Assembly (NCBI GenBank): GCA_007449985.2
Contig: VIIQ02000575.1
Span: forward strand, 900,792 to 964,791
Source of the DNA: Desmodesmus armatus
Taxonomy: Eukaryota; Chlorophyta; Chlorophyceae; Sphaeropleales; Scenedesmaceae
Direction of reading: 5' to 3'
DNA: 64,000 nt
The notes under the pieces were generated by a model. The model worked only from the letters and a program-made list of their open reading frames with translations, made no database searches and was not told the DNA's origin. Shown here piece by piece: positions 55,637 through 64,000 of the stretch (positions are counted from its first letter, which is position 1; every line of letters starts with the position of its first letter). A program made the translations under genes and the position numbers.

Positions 55637-56311
55637 CAGTGGGGCAAAAAGTAACTTGGCACAGCCAATAACCTTGACTTTGCTTGTGGTGCAGCCAGCA
55701 GCAGGCAGCAAGCTAGAGCTAGGGGCTGCCAGCATGTTTCAGTAGCAGGCACACACCTGTAACAGCACACCTGTATGAACACGAGTCCTGTGCTGAGGGC
55801 AAGATAGGGCCGTTTGACCAAACTGGGGTCGACTGCTGCACTGCCAGGCTCCACACAAGCAGCTGCAAAAGCCCAACTGTCAGTGTCTGGGGGGACACTG
55901 CCTTGCTGCACACGCAATGCAGCGCTGGCCAGGGGAGATAGCTGATGTACAGGAAAGAATGCAGTAAAGAGACGAATTTGGGGCAGCGCACAGCAGCAGC
56001 TGCAGCGCAGGCAGATCAACCTGTCGATCAAGCAGCAGCTGGCCAACGACCTGCACACTCACACCACGCACTGCCACCAACAGGCGCCCAAGACACTTGA
56101 ACGTTTGCACAGCACCCACGTTCCCCCTTACAGTTCGAATCCTGGAAGTCAAGGTTGTTAGGCGATGTGGACGGATGACCAATAGCCAGCAGCAGCTAGA
56201 GCCCCCGAGCAAAGTCCCAGGGTATCAGATATATCAAGTAGTTTTGCTTGATGCAGCGCAGGTCCCGCCACACGCGCCCTGAAACTAGACAAGTTACTTT
56301 TTGCCCCACTG
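55637..56311. mobile_element. Module bounded by perfect 22 bp inverted repeats (copy 1)
   Basis: The left end CAGTGGGGCAAAAAGTAACT (first 20 of 22 bases, 55637-55658) and its exact complement (56290-56311) bound 675 bp. CAGT ends suit the Tc1/mariner group, but no TA duplication flanks it. A plus-strand segment near 56000 (QRRQINLSIKQQLANDL) resembles a transposase helix-turn-helix start; in copy 2 it is in frame with an ATG at 60232. This is either an inserted MITE or the true 5' part of the transposon. Confidence 0.7.
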
Positions 56312-56415
56312 CACTCTCCAGTGAGAACCGGTCAAAGTTAGGGTTTAGCCAAGTGTACCCTGTACCCTGGTAGTGGCTGACAAGTGCCGCACACTGCACC
56401 TGCTGCTGCCATCTT

Positions 56416-58677
56416 TTGCGCTGCGCTGAGGAATTGCTGCGAGAGCATGTCAGGGGCACCAAGTACGCCCAGGAAAAGACGTGGGTGAGGGTGTTGGGGT
56501 GCATGTTATGCGTCATGTTTCTGGGGCAAGCTGGGCCAGACTTTGCCAAGGCGCACCATGCCCTGAAGGGCATTCTTGACTCTCTCAATCAGCAGCTGCC
56601 AGAGGACGAGCAACAGTTCATTGGTAGCAAGGATTTCAACTACTTGCGCACCTGGTGGGGTCATTGGATTGAGAACGGGAGTGTGGACGATGCACACAGG
56701 TCTGGCCGTAGTCGCAAATGCAACGAGAAGGAGGCTCTTGAAGCAGCTCAGATTTGCAAGGAGGGGAAGCTTGTTGAGGAGAAAGTGAAGGGCAACACAG
56801 TCATGCACAGGGTACACTTCACCAGCCTGGGAGAGGCCATCAGGGAGAGCCCCCGTTTGAAGGAAATTATGACCAACAACGGCCTCAAGTTTTCAGACCA
56901 GCTGCTGCATGCCATGCACGACGCTGACCCCTCCCTTGTGCGCCGCAAGCTGTTCTTCAAGCACTCCTTCACAACACAGGAATTGGAGGAGCGTGTGGAC
57001 TACGCCAAGCACTGTTTGGGCATTCATGAGGATTGGCCAGCATTCTTGAACCACACCATTTACATTGATGAGTCTTCATTCACTGTCGACAGGTACACTG
57101 AGTCTGATGTTTTTGTCTGGTGTGACAAGCATGACCTCAACTTCTCTGATGTGGTGCCGAGGAAGCTGAAAAAGGGCCACAAGCATGTCACTGTGAAGTT
57201 CATTGTTGCAGTGACCGCCCACCCCGCCTTTGCGCACAGAGGGGGTGTGGTGTATATGGAGTTCACCACTGGAACCACCAAGATCCAACGGCACATCAAC
57301 ACAAGGCTGGATGGCAATGCGGTAGAGCGGGACATGGAGTACGAGGTGAGCCTGTTACATTGGGGAAATTGTGTGATTGCCGTAACCGTCAGTGTGACCC
57401 TGGCAGTTGGGAACTAACCACTTCAGCAGCTGCAAATAGGGCACATCAAAGGAACCCCAGCGCACTAGCGCTGTACTATATGAGCGTGTCAGCACAAGGG
57501 TGTAGCCCATTGCCGCAGACTCAAGGGCGGCAGCAATGCAGTCAGCATTACCAAGATCCTCTGTGTGCACCCGCACCAGCCGACCACCTTGCTGCACTGC
57601 TGCCATGTTCTGCATCATGTCGCGCCGCAACACCACCCATGTGCTGTGGTGGTACTTAGCAACCCAATGGCACCTCCCATCCACCTGCACAAAGTACCCC
57701 TGCTGCATGTGGAAGAAGTCCATGGGCCACGGCCAAAAAGCCGGCACCACCTGAAGGCTGAACTCCCTGTCCACCCCCCACCTCCTCAACAGGTCCATGA
57801 AGCTCAGCTCACAGGCTGGTAGCACACGCATGCCCTGCTGCCTCCATGCCTCCTCACTGTACAAACAGAAGGCACACCACAGATCACAGGGGTCCCGCAC
57901 TGTTGTGCTAGTTGCCACCCGCAGGTGGGGGTGCCACGGGGATACCCTTGGAGCCGCCAATGCAACTGGTACTCTCCTGAGTAGTGGCCAACTGGCAGGG
58001 AGGTGCCATCAGGGAACCACAGCTCAGCCCCATCACTGCCATACTTCTCAACCCTGAGCCCCTCCCCCCGCATGGCACGTAGCGCCCTGAACTTCCACTG
58101 AGGCATCTTCCCCGTGCCCCGCCTCCTTTTTGCTTCCCTGCAGATTCAAGACGGCAGCCGCAAGGCAGGGAAGATGACCAGGGAGGAATTTGAGAACAAC
58201 CTCTACCACATAGTCAAGGAGTGGAACAAAGTAACAAAGCTTGCTATCTTCTGGTTGTCTTATGACAATGACGCCGTCCAGGCAACTGCCACGTGGGAAG
58301 TGGTGGTGAACCCCAATGACCCCACCGACACGATTGACGTCCGTGTCAATGGCTGTAAGCTGCCTCTGCCCTCCTACAGCCATGACTTGAACAGGCCTAT
58401 TGAGCACCTGTTTGGTACTGTGAAGCACCACCTCAGGTGCCAGCTGTATGAGGATTGGAGCCTCCTTGATGACCACACCAAGTTGCAGGACATGGTGCGC
58501 AAGGTCTTTTACAATCTGCCTACGTATGGCTGGGCTCAGCATGTGGAGAAGGATGTGGCAGGGCTTCCTCAGCTGTGGCAGATGCTGAAGACCCCACAGG
58601 TTGTTTCTTACTTGGATGAGAAGCACCGTGTGTGTGTGGGGGCTGGGGGCGATTACCCCAACGCCTATGCTCGTTGA
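56416..58677 (+). CDS. Tc1/mariner-like DDE transposase, two exons
   Basis: Cut-and-paste transposase. Exon 1 from about 56416 to 57345 and exon 2 58144-58677 are separated by a 798 bp GT-AG intron (GTGAGC at 57346, CTGCAG to 58143). Exon 1 has a DNA-binding part with the Tc1-type linker NGSVDDAHRSGRSRK, then the first catalytic Asp in TIYIDESSFTVDRY. Exon 2 has the second Asp in FWLSYDNDAVQ and the Glu in YSHDLNRPIEHLFGTVKHHL, the counterpart of SPDLNPIE. About 45 residues separate the second Asp and the Glu, more than in most Tc1/mariner enzymes. The frame is open in both exons, so the copy may be functional; the 5' end is uncertain and may include an upstream exon near 55925-56100. Confidence 0.8.
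57355..58106 (-). CDS. Antisense ORF in the transposase intron, Vsr/PD-(D/E)XK-like nuclease, one frameshift
   Basis: The ATG is at 58106 and the stop at 57355, so about 750 of the intron's 798 bp are coding on the other strand. The N-terminal part is MPQWKFRALRAMRGEGLRVE; then come a Cys-containing segment (CDLWCAFCLYSEEAW) and the core WPWPMDFFHMQQGYFVQVDG followed by RCHW, RRDMMQNMAAVQQGGRLVRV. The acidic strand, VDG-x3-W/H strand and later basic helix with G-x-x-V-R-V match Vsr-like/DUF559 nucleases. Copy 1 shifts frame near 57945 (AAGGG against AAGG in copy 2), where copy 2 reads through. That its frame is conserved over most of its length in both copies argues for real coding. The nuclease role is inferred from motifs. 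Confidence 0.62.
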
Positions 58678-59720
58678 GTGGGGTGAGGGGCACACTAGGG
58701 CACATCTGCAGCACATTTGCAGCTGCACCCAGCTGCTGCTGCTTTCTTGGGTGTGCATGCATGCAAGGTGTTGCTGCTGCTGCGCACTACTCCTGTGCAC
58801 TGTGCTGGGCTTGCCTCAGCCTGTTATGTGCAAGCTTTGCTTGCCTTCTCGACAGGCGTGTATGGGCCCATGGTGTGTGTTTTACTAGTCTTGGGTATAC
58901 TGCCTCCTGGCATGAGGCAGCAGCCTGCTGTTGGTGCTGGCATGCATGCCCAGTCCACGCGCTGCGCGCGCGCGCGTTGGCGCAGCTGCTGTACTGTCAT
59001 TTTTTCAGAGTACGTGCGTGTGGTTGAGCACCTGCTGCTGTGAGAGATTGGGGATCCCAGCAGCTGCATTCCCAGCACTGCAAATGTGCTCAATTCCTTT
59101 CAACCCACCTGGCACGAGGCATCTGCACTGCTTCCTGGTAGTGCTGCTGCTGTCTGTGCTGCGCAGTGGCAGTTGGCGATCTGCAGGCAGTACATAGCAG
59201 TACTGGGCACAGGTCAGCACAGCCCCTGGCTGACAGGGTGCTGATGTGTTTATCACGGTAACTAGAGTGGTTTTTCTGCATTTGTTTAGAATGGGCAACA
59301 TGCTTGTATGTGCATGCCAGGCTGACAGGTGTGAACAGCATGGCAGCTGTTCAGTGTTTCAAAGTGCATGCTGTTACGCAGCACGCACGCAATTCGCAAT
59401 TGCAATTCATAGGTCTGCCATGATTGCGTGTTGCAGATGCATCCTGCTGCCGTTTGCGCACACACAGCCCAACCTCGGACACAATCTGCAACGTGCCCTT
59501 CCTGTGGACTGCACTTCCAGCCTTGATTACGCGCAGCTGGTTCTAATCAATCTCATCAAAACAACCCTACGTTCACGCAGCAGATCAACGCACCTGGCAG
59601 GACGTGCTGTTCCGCAGCTGAATCACCCCCGTCACTTCGATAATTCTGCACACAAGCAGCGGCGTCAAAAGGCCAGGCAAACAGTGGCAAATTGTTCAGC
59701 TTCCAGTGCACTCTGGGCAC

Positions 59721-59923
59721 AAGAAAAGGCACGGGACGCGTTCAGCACTGGGGCATTGCTGCTGCAGATCCTCTAGCAGCAGCACTGGCTTGCAATCATG
59801 GAGCAGGAGGGCACCCTCGACCCAGGTGTGCAGAAAGGACTCTTCAGGGGATACACATCTATGGTGGAGTCCTGCTAGATCCATGCAGCCTGAGCATTTG
59901 CCAGCCTCTCCTTGGTGAAAGTG
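59721..59923. other. 203 bp spacer between the two transposon units
   Basis: Unique sequence between the end of copy 1 homology and the start of copy 2. A minus-strand frame (CLFLCPECTGS at its end) is open throughout, but I cannot link it to a family. Its last bases (GAAAGTG) extend the inverted repeat of the copy 2 module imperfectly. Confidence 0.5.
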
Positions 59924-60701
59924 CAGTGGGGCAAAAAGTAACTTGGCACAGCCAATAACCTTGACTTTGCTTGTGGTGCAGCCAGCAGCAGGCAGCAAGC
60001 TAGAGCTAGGGGCTGCCAGCATGTTTCAGTAGCAGGCACACACCTGTAACAGCACACCTGTATGAACACGAGTCCTGTGCTGAGGGCAAGATAGGGCCGT
60101 TTGACCAAACTGGGGTCGACTGCTGCACTGCCAGGCTCCACACAAGCAGCTGCAAAAGCCCAACTGTCAGTGTCTGGGGGGACACTGCCTTGCTGCACAC
60201 GCAATGCAGCGCTGGCCAGGGGAGATAGCTGATGTACAGGAAAGAATGCAGTAAAGAGACGAATTTGGGCAGCGCACAGCAGCAGCTGCAGCGCAGGCAG
60301 ATCAACCTGTCGATCAAGCAGCAGCTGGCCAACGACCTGCACACTCACACCACGCACTGCCACCAACAGGCGCCCAAGACACTTGAACGTTTGCACAGCA
60401 CCCACGTTCCCCCTTACAGTTCGAATCCTGGAAGTCAAGGTTGTTAGGCGATGTGGACGGATGACCAATAGCCAGCAGCAGCTAGAGCCCCCGAGCAAAG
60501 TCCCAGGGTATCAGATATATCAAGTAGTTTTGCTTGATGCAGCGCAGGTCCCGCCACACGCGCCCTGAAACTAGACAAGTTACTTTTTGCCCCACTGCAC
60601 TCTCCAGTGAGAACCGGTCAAAGTTAGGGTTTAGCCAAGTGTACCCTGTACCCTGGTAGTGGCTGACAAGTGCCGCACACTGCACCTGCTGCTGCCATCT
60701 T

Positions 60702-62953
60702 TTGCGCTGCGCTGAGGAATTGCTGCGAGAGCATGTCAGGGGCACCAAGTACGCCCAGGAAAAGACGTGGGTGAGGGTGTTGGGGTGCATGTTATGCGTC
60801 ATGTTTCTGGGGCAAGCTGGGCCAGACTTTGCCAAGGCGCACCATGCCCTGAAGGGCATTCTTGACTCTCTCAATCAGCAGCTGCCAGAGGACGAGCAAC
60901 AGTTCATTGGTAGCAAGGATTTCAACTACTTGCGCACCTGGTGGGGTCATTGGATTGAGAACGGGAGTGTGGACGATGCACACAGGTCTGGCCGTAGTCG
61001 CAAATGCAACGAGAAGGAGGCTCTTGAAGCAGCTCAGATTTGCAAGGAGGGGAAGCTTGTTGAGGAGAAAGTGAAGGGCAACACAGTCATGCACAGGGTA
61101 CACTTCACCAGCCTGGGAGAGGCCATCAGGGAGAGCCCCCGTTTGAAGGAAATTATGACCAACAACGGCCTCAAGTTTTCAGACCAGCTGCTGCATGCCA
61201 TGCACGACGCTGACCCCTCCCTTGTGCGCCGCAAGCTGTTCTTCAAGCACTCCTTCACAACACAGGAATTGCAGGAGCGTGTGGACTACGCCAAGCACTG
61301 TTTGGGCATTCATGAGGATTGGCCAGCATTCTTGAACCACACCATTACATTGATGAGTCTTCATTCACTGTCGACAGGTACACTGAGTCTGATGTTTTTG
61401 TCTGGTGTGACAAGCATGACCTCAACTTCTCTGATGTGGTGCCGAGGAAGCTGAAAAAGGGCCACAAGCATGTCACTGTGAAGTTCATTGTTGCAGTGAC
61501 CGCCCACCCCGCCTTTGCGCACAGAGGGGGTGTGGTGTATATGGAGTTCACCACTGGAACCACCAAGATCCAACGGCACATCAACACAAGGCTGGATGGC
61601 AATGCGGTAGAGCGGGACATGGAGTACGAGGTGAGCCTGTTACATTGGGGAAATTGTGTGATTGCCGTAACCGTCAGTGTGACCCTGGCAGTTGGGAACT
61701 AACCACTTCAGCAGCTGCAAATAGGGCACATCAAAGGAACCCCAGCGCACTAGCGCTGTACTATATGAGGTGTCAGCACAAGGGTGTAGCCCATTGCCGC
61801 AGACTCAAGGGCGGCAGCAATGCAGTCAGCATTACCAAGATCCTCTGTGTGCACCCGCACCAGCCGACCACCTTGCTGCACTGCTGCCATGTTCTGCATC
61901 ATGTCGCGCCGCAACACCACCCATGTGCTGTGGTGGTACTTAGCAACCAATGGCACCTCCCATCCACCTGCACAAAGTACCCCTGCTGCATGTGGAAGAA
62001 GTCCATGGGCCACGGCCAAAAAGCCGGCACCACCTGAAGGCTGAACTCCCTGTCCACCCCCCACCTCCTCAACAGGTCCATGAAGCTCAGCTCACAGGCT
62101 GGTAGCACACGCATGCCCTGCTGCCTCCATGCCTCCTCACTGTACATACAGAAGGCACACCACAGATCACAGGGGTCCCGCACTGTTGTGCTAGTTGCCC
62201 CCGCAGGTGGGGGTGCCACGGGGATACCTTGGAGCCGCCAATGCAACTGGTACTCTCCTGAGTAGTGGCCAACTGGCAGGGAGGTGCCATCAGGGAACCA
62301 CAGCTCAGCCCCATCACTGCATACTTCTCAACCTGAGCCCCTCCCCCCGCATGGCACGTAGCGCCCGAACTTCCACTGAGGCATCTTCCCCGTGCCCCCC
62401 TCCTTTTTGCTTCCCTGCAGATTCAAGACGGCAGCCGCAAGGCAGGGAAGATGACCAGGGAGAATTTTGAGAACAACCTCTACACATAGTCAAGGAGTGG
62501 AACAAAGTAACCAAGCTTGCTATCGTTCTGGTTGTCTTATGACAATGACGCCGTCCAGGCAACTGCCACGTGGGAAGTGGTGGTGAACCCCAATGACCCC
62601 ACCGACACGATTGACGTCCGTGTCAATGGCTGTAAGCTGCCTCTGCCCTCCTACAGCCATGACTTGAACAGGCCTATTGAGCACCTGTTTGGTACTGTGA
62701 AGCACCACCTCAGGTGCCAGCTGTATGAGGATTGGAGCCTCCTTGATGACCACACCAAGTTGCAGGACATGGTGCGCAAGGTCTTTTACAATCTGCCTAC
62801 GTATGGCTGGGCTCAGCATGTGGAGAAGGATGTGGCAGGGCTTCCTCAGCTGTGGCAGATGCTGAAGACCCCACAGGTTGTTTCTTACTTGGATGAGAAG
62901 CACCGTGTGTGTGGGGGGCTGGGGGCGATTACCCCAACGCCTATGCTCGTTGA
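60702..62953 (+). pseudogene. Tc1/mariner-like transposase, copy 2, frameshifted
   Basis: Same layout as copy 1: exon 1 to 61630, intron 61631-62420, exon 2 from 62421. A lost T near 61345 shifts frame just before the IYIDESSF catalytic strand, so exon 1 reads out of frame until about 61325-61700, where the other frame resumes. Exon 2 has further indels near 62461 and 62485 (GAGAATTTTG, CTACACATAG) that bring an early stop, and one near 62912 that changes the C-terminus. As read, no full transposase can be made, unless these are assembly errors. Confidence 0.75.
61640..62384 (-). pseudogene. Antisense nuclease-like ORF in the transposase intron, copy 2, frameshifted
   Basis: Equivalent of the ORF at 57355-58106. 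Here the middle is continuous (LQGIPVAPPPAGATSTTVRD, where copy 1 is shifted), and the acidic core PMDFFHMQQGYFVQVDGRCH is intact, but one base is missing near 61947 (CCAATGG against CCCAATGG) just after the core, and others near 62316-62366 break the N-terminus. Breaks in the two copies fall at different places. Confidence 0.6.
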
Positions 62954-64000
62954 GTGGGGTGAGGGGCACACTAGGGCACATCTGCAGCACATTTGCAGCT
63001 GCACCCAGCTGCTGCTGCTTTCTTGGGTGTGCATGCATGCAAGGTTTGCTGCTGCTGCGCACTACTCCTGTGCACTGTGCTGGGCTTGCCTCAGCCTGTT
63101 ATGTGCAGCTTTGCTTGCCTTCTCGACAGGCGTGTATGGCCCATGGTGTGTGTTTTACTAGTCTTGGGTATACTGCCTCCTGGCATGAGGCAGCAGCCTG
63201 CTGTTGGTGCTGGCATGCATGCCCAGTCCACGCGCTGCGCGCGCGCGCGTTGTTGGCGCAGCTGCTGTACTGTCATTTTTTCAGAGTACGTGCGTGTGGT
63301 TGAGCACCTGCTGCTGTGAGAGATTGGGGATCCCAGCAGCTGCATTCCCAGCACTGCAAATGTGCTCAATTCCTTTCAACCCACCTGGCACGAGGCATCT
63401 GCACTGCTTCCTGGTAGTGCTGCTGCTGTCTGTGCTGCGCAGTGGCAGTTGCGATCTGCAGGCAGTACATAGCAGTACTGGGCACAGGTCAGCACAGCCC
63501 CTGGCTGACAGGGTGCTGATGTGTTTATCACGGTAACTAGAGTGGTTTTTCTGCATTTGTTTAGAATGGGCAACATGCTTGTTATGTGCATGCCAGGCTG
63601 ACAGGTGTGAACAGCATGGCAGCTGTTCAGTGTTTCAAAGTGCATGCTGTTACGCAGCACGCACGCAATTCGCAATTGCAATTCATAGGTCTGCCATGAT
63701 TGCGTGTTGCAGATGCATCCTGCTGCCGTTTGCGCACACACAGCCCAACCTCGGACACAATCTGCAACGTGCCCTCCTGTGGACTGCACTTCCAGCCTTG
63801 ATTACGCGCAGCTGGTTCTAATCAATCTCATCAAAACAACCCTACGTTCACGCAGCAGATCAACGCACCTGGCAGGACGTGCTGTTCCGCAGCTGAATCA
63901 CCCCCGTCACTTCGATAATTCTGCACACAAGCAGCGGCGTCAAAAAGGCCAGGCAAACAGTGGCAAATGTTCAGCTTCCAGTGCACTCTGGGCACAGCAA

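Larger units (their letters stand above)
55637..59720 (+). mobile_element. Transposon unit, copy 1 (~4.08 kb)
   Basis: The first of two direct copies. Homology with copy 2 starts exactly at CAGTGGGGCAAAAAG (55637) and runs to TGCACTCTGGGCAC (59720). It contains a module with 22 bp inverted repeats (55637-56311), the two-exon transposase gene with its antisense nuclease, and about 1 kb of 3' sequence (58678-59720) with CTG-rich and CGCGCG stretches where I see no gene. No good inverted copy of the left end was found at the right end. Confidence 0.8.
59924..64000 (+). mobile_element. Transposon unit, copy 2 (to the window edge)
   Basis: Direct repeat of copy 1, offset 4287 bp at the left and 4275 bp at the right because of small deletions. 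Sequence identity is very high, with nearly all differences being one-base indels, often in homopolymers, concentrated after 61340. The left 22 bp inverted-repeat module is at 59924-60597. Homology reaches at least 63995; whether it ends there cannot be seen. Confidence 0.8.

Noticed and set aside
59875..60498. 207-residue minus-strand open frame in the inverted-repeat module
   Set aside because: It is broken in copy 1 by one base and its sequence looks like antisense of the QRRQINLSIK segment; I could not support it as a gene.

Overview
The window is nuclear DNA from a green alga (Chlorophyta, most likely Chlorophyceae). The evidence is many short GT-AG introns with CAG acceptors, long Ala/Gln/Ser/Gly homopolymer tracts, CTG/CAG and GT/CA microsatellites, octotricopeptide-type (OPR) repeats, a transmembrane class III nucleotide cyclase, and plant-like RNA polymerase II. 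The species cannot be named from the sequence. Exon limits were set by eye from splice sites and reading phase.

Layout. (1) 1-6310, minus strand: the 5' part of an LRR receptor whose cytoplasmic part is a class III nucleotide cyclase; it runs off the left edge. (2) 6953-9813, plus: an Ala-rich zinc-ribbon protein of unknown role, head-to-head with (1). (3) 10748-12060: a ~510 bp tandem repeat. (4) 12518-18597, minus: a 14-exon KDZ transposase gene with its cysteine cluster and DDE residues. (5) 19722-20976: a non-autonomous element with piggyBac-like ends. (6) 21277-24853, minus: an OPR protein, probably organellar. (7) 25805-40200, plus: a complete 36-exon gene for RPB1, the largest subunit of RNA polymerase II; the exon phases add up to 1834 residues with 29 C-terminal heptads. 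(8) 41074-42464, minus: an alpha/beta hydrolase. (9) 42763-48678, plus: a glycine-rich conserved protein, a secreted-looking unknown and a multi-pass membrane protein. (10) 51660-54554, plus: one gene encoding a fatty-acid hydroxylase/sterol-desaturase domain followed by a DGAT2-like acyltransferase. (11) 55637-64000: two direct copies of a ~4.08 kb unit with a Tc1/mariner-like transposase whose single intron is almost filled by an antisense ORF resembling a Vsr/PD-(D/E)XK nuclease.

Host genes (RPB1, OPR, hydrolase, receptor cyclase, hydroxylase-acyltransferase) show no shared pathway; they alternate with at least three DNA transposon families. The observations most worth following are the hydroxylase-DGAT2 fusion, the antisense nuclease inside the transposase intron, the lost zinc ligands and phase-preserving CTD exon of RPB1, and the KDZ and piggyBac-like elements. 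Three genes (2 and two in region 9) carry a one-base frame offset at a run of four G, so homopolymer errors in the assembly are a live possibility.
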